A DNA stretch of 39,350 nucleotides from the NCBI GenBank assembly GCA_900769905.1, contig CAAGIL010000108.1, positions 1 to 39,350 on the forward strand, in the 5' to 3' direction. Below the pieces are notes generated by a model. That model was not told the DNA's origin. It worked only from the letters and a program-made list of their open reading frames with translations, and searched no databases. Every line of letters starts with the position of its first letter. The first letter of the stretch is position 1. Source of the stretch: Rikenellaceae bacterium. Lineage in GTDB: Bacteria > Bacteroidota > Bacteroidia > Bacteroidales > UBA932. Shown here piece after piece: positions 24,510-33,572 of the stretch. Made by a program: the position numbers and the translations under genes.

Positions 24510-27500
24510 TTATTCCGAAACCTCCATAACTCCGCTGAAGGCGGTATTGGCCCGGTATTCGGGAGCATAGACGCACTCTATTGTAGGGACCTCGGCTCTG
24601 AAGCTGCCCTCCTGAGTGACGAGGAAGTCTTCCCGGAAGCTTCTGTCCTCTTCAGGCAGGACCTCGAACCAGTAAAGACTGCGATCAGCCTTCACCTCGC
24701 GCCGGGAGAAGGAGCGGAAATCATAGCCCGACCTTTGCTCGACCGGCCTCAGGGCAGCATTGCGCGGCGCAGTAAGGCGTACGAAGCTGCGGTTCTCATC
24801 GCTGTGGATGCGGTACTCCGCACTCACTGCATCTCCCACGTGCAGCTGATCTCCCTCTGACAGAGGCTTACCGTTGCGCAGCCATACCAGCTCCAGGCTC
24901 ATTCCGTTGCCGGATGATTTTACCTGCTCCAGCGGCAGCTGAGCTTCGGCTTCGAGTATGAGCACCCTGGTCCCGAGTGTTCTGTCGCTTCCCATGAGAG
25001 CACAGCCAAGGGCCTCAAGGCTGGCGAAATCGCCCGCCCATTCCTGGGTCTGTTTCTGCACCATAATCCACAACCTGATGCCCTCGGCAATTTCCTTGTA
25101 TTTGGCATTATCCTGGGTATCAAAGAGTTTGCAAAGCAGGGAGTGGGCGTAGAGCTCGCTGGAAAGCAGGCCCCTCCAAGGCATCACTGCATTAGGGAAA
25201 TAGCAGCCTCCGTCCGCGTGGGCCACGGCGTACTGACGCAGGCTCTCCAAATCAAGCTCCATCGAGCGGCGTATTCTGGCCGCATTCCCGCCAAGAGAGC
25301 CCAGTCCAAGTCCGGAAGCGAGTTCCAGCCCATCTTCGGACTCGAGCAGATTCCTGAGCGTCAAAAGTCTGCGAGCCTTGGTGAGTATGTCTCCCTGCAG
25401 TCCGCGGTCGGACGACGGCACGAGATAATCGGCGAAATCCTTGCGCAGCTGCTTCACAAGTTTGCTGTCGCCATTTTTGATTTCCAGAGGCACACAGGCA
25501 TAGAGCGAACGCACATACAGGTACTGGGATACGCTCAGCCATCCGCGCCACAAAGGCATGGCAATATTGCGGAACTGGCTGTCATCCAAATATTTGACGG
25601 CGGCAGGAAGCAGGCTCTCCAGGCGTTTTGGCAGGCAGCCCCCGTCGCGCAGCGCGGCGCATCTCTCCAGCAGCAGGGCGGTGACGGCAGGGGAGGAATT
25701 GAAGCCTGCAAACCAGGCGAATCCTCCGTCCGAATTGCGGCAGGCCACGATCTTCTCCACCAGGGCATCCCGTCCGGCAGCATCGAGCCCGGTCTCCGCC
25801 TTCCCCGGCAGAGCCTTGAGCAGCCAGTCGGAATACAGGGCGGCGGACAGGTCCACGAGGTTGTCGCTCTCTGCTTCAATCTTCTCAGGTATGGCTTCCA
25901 TAAGCATATCCAGTATGGACAGCTCGCGCACGGAAGCCTGTCTTCCGTCCACGGCGGTAAAGCTAGAGCGCAGCTGCCGGATCAGAGCCTCGCGCAGGGC
26001 CTCATCCCTTAGCAGCATTGAATGCGCTTCGCGTATGCTCTGCACGGCCGGGCGCAGGGGAACGCTCACGAACACTGCATCTCCGGCAAGGCTCCTGTCG
26101 TCAGGAATGAAGCTCAGCTCCAGCCCCAGGTTCTCGATCGCGGCGAGTTTTTTCACCAGCTCGAGTTCGCAGCTCCAGGAGGCATTGCCTCCGGCCGGAA
26201 TGCTGATTGCAGCCTTCTTCCGTCCCAGCGGCCTGGTGCTGCGCGCGCCGCCCTCGTACCATTTCAGCTCCACGCTGCCCTTCACCTCCCGGTCGAGATT
26301 ATTGTACAGCGCGGCTCTTGCCACATAGCGGTCGCCGGAATACAGCACCCTCGGCTCGAATATGGAAATCTTCACGGGCAGGGTCACCGTCATCTCGCGG
26401 CGCAGGGTGGCGCTGCGCAGACTCTTGTCGTGCGCGAGCAGCTGCACCACGTAGGTGGAGAGCTTGTCGGCGTTGGTGAAACTCAGGCTGATGCGGCCCT
26501 GCTCATCGCTTCTGAGCATAGGTTCCCAGGCAACGGTGGAGTTGAAATTTTCCCTTATCGCGACGCTTTCCCCGCTCTCGAATGCGGCATCCTCGCTCTC
26601 GTAGACCTCCTCATCAGCCATTTCCAGCATAGCGCCGGACGGTGCTGCGACGTTCATCATCATATCCGTAACGCTTCCCTTGGCCCTTGCCATGGTTCTG
26701 AAACCTCTGCCGCGAGCGCTTCCGTAGCCTATGATCAAATCTTGCCCGGTGTCGAGGCTACCCTCGGAGGAACTGTATTCCGGGCTGGAGAAGCTTTCCG
26801 TGCGGGTTGCAATGCTGCTCCAACGGTTCGCCTGCATCGTCTCGGATGCAAGTTCGAATATGCTGGCGGCGCACTCGAATCCCGGAGGCGCGGAGATTAT
26901 GAACTCGTATGAAGCTCCCGGTGCGGTGGTGTCCAGGAAACGCAGGAACGAGAGTTCCGGCGCGTCGTCGGCGCTTTTCGGCAGCTCGATGCTGCGCGAG
27001 TAGCTGAAATCGTCCTCATCCTTGAAGAAGAAGAGCTCGAGCGAAGCGGCACCGTAAAGGGAAAACGCTTCCACAGGGTAGCCCACTGCGCATACGGAGG
27101 CGGCAGGGATATGGAATACCCCGCCCTCAAGCCTTTGCGTGCCGCGGGTGAAGAGTTCGGCAGCCACCCAAAGTTCTGAGCGTCCGCAACCCGTTTCCAC
27201 GAGGCCTGAAGGCAGCTCGTGGAAATAGCTCTCCACGGATGCGTCGAGTGTGGAAGAAGTCCGCAGGAACAGATCCCTGCGCGTGTGGCTGTACTCCTTC
27301 CCGTTGTCGGCGATGCAGCTGAACACGCTCTCCAGAAGGTAAGGCTTGCCCTTTTTTAAACTGCTGATATCCAATATTATATTGCCATTGTAGCTCTCTG
27401 CCTTGAGCAGCTCCGTGCTGCCGTCGAGTACCCTTGCCACGAGTCTTGCATCCGTGCGGGAAAAAAGTCCCGGAGCCTGGCCTTCTTCCTTTGCGCTGAG

Positions 27501-29693
27501 TTCCAGCCTGTCTGAGGAAACGGTCTTGCCCTGCTTGTCCGGACTGTCGCCTTCTTCCGTCTGATAGCGCTCGAGGAAGTCATCATAAACGCTGAATCTT
27601 CCCTTGCCGCAGTCTACGAACTCCAGGTCCTGGTATATGCTGGTGCCTACGCTCAGGGAGTTGGCGAATTTCAGGCTCTCCCCGGAAGGATCGCTGACAA
27701 TAAGCTCTATCTGGTAATATCTGGTCCAATCTGCGTCCTTGCCCTCGAAAGTGACTTCAAAGGCTCCGTTCCCGTCAAGTCTGAGCTCTCCTTCGGTCAC
27801 GATGTCCCCGTAAGAACTTATCCTGTAGCTGGCGTTGCAGCCCTGGAGACTGTGGCCGCTGTAGCTTGCAAGCTTTCCGCTGAACTTGAGCCTGTCGCCC
27901 TTCATCAGAGGACGGGTCTGGGCATCCCAGCTCACGCTGAAGCTCGGGAGGGTGAACTCATCGATGCGTATGAATTTGGTGGTGAGCGTTTTGCTTCCGC
28001 TTTTGACGCGCAGTGCATAGAGTCCTCCCTTGGAACACAGCTCCTTGCTGAGCAGGAACTCACCGGAGGCGGACCCGAATTCTCCCGTCGTGAAAGTGCT
28101 GCTCATCAGCGACTTGCCCTCAGGGTCGAGGAGTTCCACGCCAAGGCTGCTTCCTTTCGGGAAAGGGGTCCTCTCAAGCTGCCTGTATGCAATCAGCTTG
28201 AACTGCACTTTCTCGCCCGGGTTGAAGGCCGAGCGGTCGCAAATCAGCATCGCGGCCTCCTTTTCCTCGGGACTGTCGCTGTCGTAGTAATAGTGAGGGT
28301 AGAGAATGTGTTTTGGGGAAAGCAGCCTGTCGCCCCGCTCGCTGACGGTCCCGGCCTGGATGCCGTATCCCCATTTTTTGGTGGAAAGTTTCTTGCAGAA
28401 CTCCTCTGCGACTTTGGTGAATCCGTTGATTTCCAGCTCGGTGCGGGCGATTTCCCTGTTCCTGTCATCGAAGAGCTTCAGCTCGCACTTCTTCACCGGT
28501 CTGCCGCTCCTGGCATCGGCCACATATACCCAGAGCTCCCCGCCCTCGCGACGGCTGGCAATGGACAGATGGGTCTTGTTGTAGTTCAGGTGGCTCTTGC
28601 ACTTCAGCTGGCTGCTGATTATTTCATAATTGCCGTCCTGAAGCTCCGAGAGGTCCAGCCTTAGGGTGTCGCAGACATAAAATGACTTGCGCTCATTGTC
28701 CAGGCTGCGGCTGATGAGCTGCTTCCCGTTCTCGCTGACACTGACTTTTACCTTGCTGAGGTTGCGAAGGAGCAGGAAGAGCTCCCCGTCCTCCACAAAT
28801 GTGCGTATGTCGCTGCTGTTTAACGTTTTGATTAAGTTCTTCGAGCGGGATATGCAGCTTGCCAGCTGCATTTCGCTCCGCACTGCAATGCTTTTCCTTT
28901 TACTGATGTCCTGACACCAGGCTTTCAGTTCGAGGTACTTGCCCTCTTCGCTGCACTTCGTCTTCTCCAGTTCGGAAAAGCGGAGCATAAGCAGCTCTTC
29001 CTCGGCAATCAGGCCCGCCGCCTTGCCGCTGTAGAGCCTGGCGTACTCCTCAAGCAGGCTGCGCCTGATGTCTTCGTTCCGCCTGCAAAGAATCTCCCTG
29101 AGCTCCACCAGCGCTCCCATAGGGTAGCTGCCGGCGAAGCGTTCCGTAGCCCTCAGGGCCGAGACAGAGCCTGGGCTGCTCTCTTTGCATAGGGCTGTCC
29201 AAAGCAGGTAATCGTAGTCATTATCAATGAGTTGCGCAAGAGCTGAAGATACGGAAGAGAAGTTGCTGAAATAGCTGTGGACGTAGAACTCCTGGTTGTG
29301 CCCTTGCCTGAGTTCCTGCTCGTGGCTGTCGATGAATTCAAGAATCTCAGCAGGACTCATCTCATCCTTGCGGTGGTAGAACTGCACGATTGCCACCCCG
29401 CAATTCTCAACCTCCCTGTCCATCGCTTCCTGATTGGCAGCGCGCGTCTTCCAGTTCTGCATTGCGCTCACATCCACGTACTTGTCCATTGCAAAATAGT
29501 AGTCCCACCAGAGCTGCTGCTCCAGAGCTGCGCTCTTGAGTTCGAGCAGGATTGCTTTCTGCTCCTCGGGGCGGTCAAGTTTGCTTGCCGCTTCGTATCT
29601 GCTGTGCAGCGATTTTACGCTTGCTTTATTCTGGGAAAATGCTGTCATTGCAATAAGGAAAATCAGTGTTATTGTGGAAAAGAACTTTTTCAT
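24510..29693 (-). CDS. Alpha-2-macroglobulin-family protein (thioester motif absent)
   Basis: The ATG at 29693 gives 1727 residues; it lies 2 bases after the folC stop and opens a clear signal peptide (FFSTITLIFLIAMTAFSQ). The N-terminal 200 residues are helical. Macroglobulin repeats follow, including an MG2 segment near 480 (CDRSAFNPGEKVQFKLIAYR). The A2M domain is near 1050 (VAWEPMLRSDEQGRISLSFTNADKLSTYVVQLLAHD), then a bait and thioester-like alpha domain region and a C-terminal receptor-like beta domain. I see no CGEQ or CLEQ thioester motif in the alpha domain, so covalent protease trapping is unlikely. Bacterial homologues guard the envelope against proteases. No lipobox is present, so it is probably periplasmic or secreted. 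Confidence 0.88.
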   Translation of the reverse strand: MKKFFSTITLIFLIAMTAFSQNKASVKSLHSRYEAASKLDRPEEQKAILLELKSAALEQQLWWDYYFAMDKYVDVSAMQNWKTRAANQEAMDREVENCGVAIVQFYHRKDEMSPAEILEFIDSHEQELRQGHNQEFYVHSYFSNFSSVSSALAQLIDNDYDYLLWTALCKESSPGSVSALRATERFAGSYPMGALVELREILCRRNEDIRRSLLEEYARLYSGKAAGLIAEEELLMLRFSELEKTKCSEEGKYLELKAWCQDISKRKSIAVRSEMQLASCISRSKNLIKTLNSSDIRTFVEDGELFLLLRNLSKVKVSVSENGKQLISRSLDNERKSFYVCDTLRLDLSELQDGNYEIISSQLKCKSHLNYNKTHLSIASRREGGELWVYVADARSGRPVKKCELKLFDDRNREIARTELEINGFTKVAEEFCKKLSTKKWGYGIQAGTVSERGDRLLSPKHILYPHYYYDSDSPEEKEAAMLICDRSAFNPGEKVQFKLIAYRQLERTPFPKGSSLGVELLDPEGKSLMSSTFTTGEFGSASGEFLLSKELCSKGGLYALRVKSGSKTLTTKFIRIDEFTLPSFSVSWDAQTRPLMKGDRLKFSGKLASYSGHSLQGCNASYRISSYGDIVTEGELRLDGNGAFEVTFEGKDADWTRYYQIELIVSDPSGESLKFANSLSVGTSIYQDLEFVDCGKGRFSVYDDFLERYQTEEGDSPDKQGKTVSSDRLELSAKEEGQAPGLFSRTDARLVARVLDGSTELLKAESYNGNIILDISSLKKGKPYLLESVFSCIADNGKEYSHTRRDLFLRTSSTLDASVESYFHELPSGLVETGCGRSELWVAAELFTRGTQRLEGGVFHIPAASVCAVGYPVEAFSLYGAASLELFFFKDEDDFSYSRSIELPKSADDAPELSFLRFLDTTAPGASYEFIISAPPGFECAASIFELASETMQANRWSSIATRTESFSSPEYSSSEGSLDTGQDLIIGYGSARGRGFRTMARAKGSVTDMMMNVAAPSGAMLEMADEEVYESEDAAFESGESVAIRENFNSTVAWEPMLRSDEQGRISLSFTNADKLSTYVVQLLAHDKSLRSATLRREMTVTLPVKISIFEPRVLYSGDRYVARAALYNNLDREVKGSVELKWYEGGARSTRPLGRKKAAISIPAGGNASWSCELELVKKLAAIENLGLELSFIPDDRSLAGDAVFVSVPLRPAVQSIREAHSMLLRDEALREALIRQLRSSFTAVDGRQASVRELSILDMLMEAIPEKIEAESDNLVDLSAALYSDWLLKALPGKAETGLDAAGRDALVEKIVACRNSDGGFAWFAGFNSSPAVTALLLERCAALRDGGCLPKRLESLLPAAVKYLDDSQFRNIAMPLWRGWLSVSQYLYVRSLYACVPLEIKNGDSKLVKQLRKDFADYLVPSSDRGLQGDILTKARRLLTLRNLLESEDGLELASGLGLGSLGGNAARIRRSMELDLESLRQYAVAHADGGCYFPNAVMPWRGLLSSELYAHSLLCKLFDTQDNAKYKEIAEGIRLWIMVQKQTQEWAGDFASLEALGCALMGSDRTLGTRVLILEAEAQLPLEQVKSSGNGMSLELVWLRNGKPLSEGDQLHVGDAVSAEYRIHSDENRSFVRLTAPRNAALRPVEQRSGYDFRSFSRREVKADRSLYWFEVLPEEDRSFREDFLVTQEGSFRAEVPTIECVYAPEYRANTAFSGVMEVSE

Positions 29694-29695
29694 AC

Positions 29696-30934
29696 TCAGG
29701 AAACTTGTTTGTCCAGGCTTAAGATGCATTCCGAGACGAGATAGTTGCTTCCGCCTATGTACACCAGGGCGTTTTCATCCTTCTGCGCTTCGGAGAGGGC
29801 GGCGTGCACGGCTTCGTCCACGCTCCCGAAACTCAAATGGTCAAAGGATGCAAAGTGCTCCGCGAGCCGCTCCACGGGCAGGGCCCTGTCTATCTTCGGG
29901 GCGGCTAGGTAGTACTTCGCGCGACGCGGGAGCAGGGGAAGTATGGCATCCAGGTCCTTGTCGGCCATAATGCCGTAAACTATGTGCAGGGGACGGCCGC
30001 TTTCATCCAGGGCGGCGAAGTTCTTTTCCAACGCCGCCGGGTTGTGGCCTATGTCGCAAATGGTTTCAGGCCTGTCGAGCACCTTCTCCCACCTTCCGCG
30101 GAAGCCTGTTAACTCCCCGGTGCGGGCAATGAACGCCCGTTCCGCGCGCACTCCGAGCAGCTCCAGGGAATACAGCGCAGTGCGAAGATTCTCAGCCTGA
30201 TACGGGCCTTTGAGGTCTATGGGGAAGAGCTCTCCCCGGAAATCCTCCGCATAATGGAGGGGCGCTCCCGTGCGGGCTGCAATCTCTTCGAACACGGGGG
30301 AGGTCTCCGCATCGCGCGAGGCAACCACGGCCGGAATCCCCGGCTTGAATATGCCCGCCTTCTCGGCGGCAATTTTTGCACGCGTGTCCCCGAGCATTGC
30401 GCAGTGGTCCAGGCCTATGCTGGTGATTACGCTGAGGCGGGGGAGTATTATATTGGTGCTGTCCAGGCGGCCTCCCAGCCCGGTCTCGATTACGGCGAAG
30501 TCCACCTTGCTCTCCGAAAACCAGCGGAACGCCATGCCTGTGGTAATTTCAAAGAAAGAGAGTCCGTCGGTATTGCTGCTCTTGAGGAAGTCATATACCC
30601 ATTGCTTCCCGGGCATTTCCCAGCCGTCGCGGGAGATGATTTTCATCCTTTCGCGAAAGTCGTTCAGGTGCGGGGAGGTATACAGGCCCACGCGCAGCCC
30701 GGACGAGGCCAGACCTGCGGCCAGCATCGAACTTACGGAACCTTTGCCGTTGGTTCCGGCAACGTGCACGCAGGGGTAATCTTTCCAAGGATCCCCGAGC
30801 GCGGTGCTGAAGGCTTTCATTCCGTCCAGCCCCGGCTTGTATGCTCCCGGCCGGAAACCTGCATTCTGTATGCTGGGGTGTTTCTCAAACAGCTCTGCGA
30901 GCAGACAGTTATATTCAGTTTCGTTGATATTCAT
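29696..30934 (-). CDS. folC: FolC: dihydrofolate synthase / folylpolyglutamate synthase
   Basis: The ATG at 30934 has a GGAG four bases upstream and gives 412 residues; an upstream TTG at 30952 is less likely. HVAGTNGKGSVSSMLA is the ATP P-loop near 42-57, YTSPHLNDFRERM the omega-loop region, and ITSIGLDHCAMLGDTRAKIAAEKAGIFKPG near 165-195 the second Mur-ligase-type motif. FRGRWEKV and CDIGHNPAALEKNF mark the C-terminal domain. It ligates glutamate to dihydropteroate and then to folates in the cytoplasm. It precedes the alpha-2-macroglobulin gene by 2 bases, a housekeeping gene co-transcribed with an envelope protein. Confidence 0.95.
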   Translation of the reverse strand: MNINETEYNCLLAELFEKHPSIQNAGFRPGAYKPGLDGMKAFSTALGDPWKDYPCVHVAGTNGKGSVSSMLAAGLASSGLRVGLYTSPHLNDFRERMKIISRDGWEMPGKQWVYDFLKSSNTDGLSFFEITTGMAFRWFSESKVDFAVIETGLGGRLDSTNIILPRLSVITSIGLDHCAMLGDTRAKIAAEKAGIFKPGIPAVVASRDAETSPVFEEIAARTGAPLHYAEDFRGELFPIDLKGPYQAENLRTALYSLELLGVRAERAFIARTGELTGFRGRWEKVLDRPETICDIGHNPAALEKNFAALDESGRPLHIVYGIMADKDLDAILPLLPRRAKYYLAAPKIDRALPVERLAEHFASFDHLSFGSVDEAVHAALSEAQKDENALVYIGGSNYLVSECILSLDKQVS

Positions 30935-30945
30935 TTTCTCCAAAA

Positions 30946-30977
30946 TTTGCAACTGAGTCCAAATTTAATTATTTTTA
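30946..30977 (+). promoter_or_regulatory. Probable promoter of the PurL-like/phoH genes
   Basis: TTTG (30946-30949), 20 bases, then TATTTTTA (30970-30977), which differs from TAnnTTTG only at the last base. The start would fall near 30984, about 12 bases before the ATG. It interleaves with the folC promoter, so the two may exclude each other. Confidence 0.5.
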
Positions 30978-30992
30978 CATCCCAATAACAAA
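30960..30992 (-). promoter_or_regulatory. Promoter of folC operon
   Basis: On the minus strand TTTG (30992-30989), 21 bases, then TAAATTTG (30967-30960): both elements match fully. The start is predicted near 30954, some 20 bases upstream of the chosen ATG at 30934. It overlaps the divergent promoter of the PurL-like gene. Confidence 0.8.
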
Positions 30993-30995
30993 AAA

Positions 30996-32129
30996 ATGTC
31001 GGAAAAAGCCTCAGCTTTATATTCCCTGTACGTCATTGACGGCATCCAGCAGGAACTGGTTCCGGCCCGGCTTCTGGAAACCGTGGCTGATGAGGGTTTT
31101 GTGTCCGTGGATGCCGGTGTCCCCGTTTCCTCCGGCTCTGAGAGCCTCATCGTGGACGAGACTATGGACGTGGTCGGAAAGTCCCTGGGCGGCGAGAATC
31201 TTGACCCCGTGTCCCAGCTTCCCGTAATTGCCTGCGGAATGGACTTGTATCCTTTGTCCGCATCCGGGGAATATACGCGGCTTGTGCTCGCATCTTCCCT
31301 TATCTCAACTCTTTGGAGAAAAGGCCACTTCGGCATCGGCAACCTCCGTATCGGGGCGCGCTGGTCGCTCGGGGAGCGCAAGGTCGGGGAGATGGCCGCC
31401 TTTTACCGCTCAGTGGAGGCCGCCTCCGAGTACGCCGATGCCCTCGGGCTGCGCTTCGCCACCTGCGAATGTGCGGACGGAGGCCGTTTCTCTCTGGGAT
31501 TCACTGCTGAACTTGCGCGCAATGCTGTTTCGGAGGTGGAGCTTGAGCTTCCGTTCACCGTTGCCGAGCCTTCTCTGGACTCCGGGCCAATATGCCCTGC
31601 AACCGCCGTGGCTGACCCGAGGAGCTGGCTCGTGTATATGCCTTTCGACACCGCTGACTACCGCCTTGGCGGCTCCGCCTTCGCCCAGGCTGCCGGGATT
31701 GCCGCCGCTCCTCCGCTCCTGGGGGATGCCGACTACTTCCTGGACTGCTTCGAGGTGGTCAGGGAATTCGCCGAGGACGGGGTGCTGCTTTCCGCCGTCA
31801 CCGTGGGCCGCGGCGGGCTCATCAAGGCCGTGTCCTCCCTGCTCGAAGGCTCGGGCTGCGGGGCCGATATCGATGTCTCGGACATACTCCGTTCCTACGG
31901 CGGGGACAGCGAGCTGAAACTGCTCTGCTCGGAGATTCCGGGCGCACTCCTGCAGATACGCGACTCCGACTTCGACTACCTCGATGCCGAGCTGCTGCTC
32001 CAGGACGTGGCATATTTCCCTCTCGGGCACCCGCTTCCGGGAAGGGGACTGAAAGTGAAATCATCCCGCAAATCCGGGATAGAAACCATATTGGAATCCC
32101 TGATGCAGAAGGCTGAAGGGGAGGACTGA
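30996..32129 (+). CDS. PurL/PurM-like (AIR-synthase-related) half protein
   Basis: This 377-residue protein resembles the second half of FGAM synthase (PurL): YMPFDTADYRLGGSAFAQAAG near 210-235, FLDCFEVVREFAEDGVLLSAVTVGRGGLIKAVSSLLEGSGCGADIDVSD near 250-300, then EIPGALLQIRDSDF. In PurL the matching segment reads RSDGGL; here it is TVGRGGL. The N-terminal third (IDGIQQELVPARLLETVADEGFVSVDAG) is not clearly recognisable. The protein is far shorter than PurL (about 1230 residues) or a small PurL (about 740), so it is a specialised paralogue, not a complete purine enzyme. It precedes phoH by 25 bases, probably in one transcript. Its function is unknown. Confidence 0.72.
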   Translation: MSEKASALYSLYVIDGIQQELVPARLLETVADEGFVSVDAGVPVSSGSESLIVDETMDVVGKSLGGENLDPVSQLPVIACGMDLYPLSASGEYTRLVLASSLISTLWRKGHFGIGNLRIGARWSLGERKVGEMAAFYRSVEAASEYADALGLRFATCECADGGRFSLGFTAELARNAVSEVELELPFTVAEPSLDSGPICPATAVADPRSWLVYMPFDTADYRLGGSAFAQAAGIAAAPPLLGDADYFLDCFEVVREFAEDGVLLSAVTVGRGGLIKAVSSLLEGSGCGADIDVSDILRSYGGDSELKLLCSEIPGALLQIRDSDFDYLDAELLLQDVAYFPLGHPLPGRGLKVKSSRKSGIETILESLMQKAEGED

Positions 32130-32154
32130 TAACCGATAATAACGCTCTTTAGAT

Positions 32155-33495
32155 ATGGGTAAAGCGAAAATATTCGTGTTGGATACAAATGTTATCCTCC
32201 ACGACCACAAGGCTATACGCAAGTTCCAGGACAACAATCTGGTAATCCCTATAGCCGTAGTTGAGGAACTTGACAAGTTCAAGAAGGGCAACGATGCGCT
32301 GGCGTACAATGCCAGGGGCTTCATGCGCGACATAGACCGCATTACCGAGGGGAAGGACTTCGGCCGCGACGGGCTTCCCATAGCTCCGGGGCTCGGAAAG
32401 ATAAAGGTGGAGCCGAACCACCCCTTCAGCGAGGAGTACGCCGCGATGTTCAAGGACGACATCCAGGACCACCGCATACTCTCGACGGCGATGTGGGTGC
32501 GCGACCATAACCCGGGTACCTTCGTGGCTCTGGTCACCAAGGACGTCAACCTGCGCCTGAAGGCGAAGGCGGCCGGGATGGCGGTGCAGGACTACTTGAC
32601 CGACAAGGTTGAGGAGGCGAAGATAGAAAACGCCCAGAGGGAGGTGCAGATCCTTACCCTCGACTCCGAAAAGATGCAGCAGCTGGTGTACGGTCCCGGC
32701 ACGAGCCTGGACTGGAAGGACGTGTGCGCCGAGAAACCGGTGCCGAACCAGTGCTTCAAGCTGCGCTGGAAGGAAAGCGAGAAGGGCGGGGTTTGTGCGA
32801 GATATGATGCCGACGAGAACCGTGTCATACTGGTAAAGAGCCGCCAGGCCTACGGCATACGTCCGCGCAACGACGAGCAGGCTATGGCATTGGATGCCCT
32901 GCTCAACAGGAAGATAGACCTCGTTTCCCTGACCGGAGGCGCGGGAACCGGAAAGACCCTGCTGGCCCTTGCAGCCGCCCTCGAACAGGAACACGAATAC
33001 GAGCAGATTATCCTATCCCGTCCTACTGTGGTGCTGGGCAATCAGGACCTGGGCTTCCTCCCGGGCGACCAGAAGCAGAAGATGAGCCCTTTCCTCCAGC
33101 CGCTGATGGACAACCTGAATGTGATCAAGAGCCAGTTCCGCCCGAATTCCAGGGAGGCGCTGCGAATAGAGAGTATGCTGAGCCAGGAGAAACTCATCAT
33201 CGAGCCTCTGGCGTACATCAGGGGCAGGAGCCTCGGAAAATGCTATTTCATCATAGACGAGTCCCAGAACCTCACACCGCACGAGATGAAGACAATCATT
33301 ACGCGTGCAGGAGAAGGGACCAAGATGGTGTTCACGGGAGACATATTCCAGATAGACCAGCCTTACCTCGACCAGTGGTCCAACGGACTGACCCACCTGG
33401 GAGAAAAGATGGCGGGGCAGAAGCTGTTCCAGCATATCTTCCTCAAGAAGGGCGAAAGAAGCCGGCTTTCGGAAATTGCCTCAAAGTTGCTATAA
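32155..33495 (+). CDS. PIN-PhoH family RNA-associated ATPase
   Basis: This 446-residue protein combines an N-terminal PIN nuclease domain (KIFVLDTNVILHD, D10, to about 140) with a C-terminal PhoH-like P-loop ATPase (about 235-446). Walker A is GGAGTGKTLL at about 261-270 and Walker B CYFIIDESQN at about 363-372, followed by LTPHEMKT and MVFTGDIFQIDQPYLDQ. This two-domain layout matches the YlaK/PhoH2 group, linked to RNA unwinding and cleavage. The last codons overlap the -33 box of the ppdK promoter. The protein is cytoplasmic and full length. Confidence 0.93.
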   Translation: MGKAKIFVLDTNVILHDHKAIRKFQDNNLVIPIAVVEELDKFKKGNDALAYNARGFMRDIDRITEGKDFGRDGLPIAPGLGKIKVEPNHPFSEEYAAMFKDDIQDHRILSTAMWVRDHNPGTFVALVTKDVNLRLKAKAAGMAVQDYLTDKVEEAKIENAQREVQILTLDSEKMQQLVYGPGTSLDWKDVCAEKPVPNQCFKLRWKESEKGGVCARYDADENRVILVKSRQAYGIRPRNDEQAMALDALLNRKIDLVSLTGGAGTGKTLLALAAALEQEHEYEQIILSRPTVVLGNQDLGFLPGDQKQKMSPFLQPLMDNLNVIKSQFRPNSREALRIESMLSQEKLIIEPLAYIRGRSLGKCYFIIDESQNLTPHEMKTIITRAGEGTKMVFTGDIFQIDQPYLDQWSNGLTHLGEKMAGQKLFQHIFLKKGERSRLSEIASKLL

Positions 33496-33517
33496 TCAGA
33501 AATTTGATGTAAATTTG
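33487..33517 (+). promoter_or_regulatory. Promoter of ppdK, overlapping the end of phoH
   Basis: TTG (33487-33489, a codon of phoH), 20 bases, then TAAATTTG (33510-33517). The start is expected near 33524, leaving a leader of about 49 bases rich in A/T before the ATG at 33573. Confidence 0.72.
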
Positions 33518-33572
33518 CACCCTTTATTACGGAACAGAAAAATAACAATAATATTAAAGAAGAATTTTTCCT

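Noticed and set aside
25143..26912. Long plus-strand open frames opposite the alpha-2-macroglobulin gene
   Set aside because: They are antisense to a gene with strong domain evidence; such frames arise from its GC-rich codons.
30996..32129. Complete purM or purL enzyme
   Set aside because: The length and the missing N-terminal ATP-binding half do not fit; only the PurL-like C-terminal half is visible.
32149..32994. 281-codon minus-strand frame opposite phoH
   Set aside because: The PIN and Walker motifs on the plus strand leave no doubt about the true gene.
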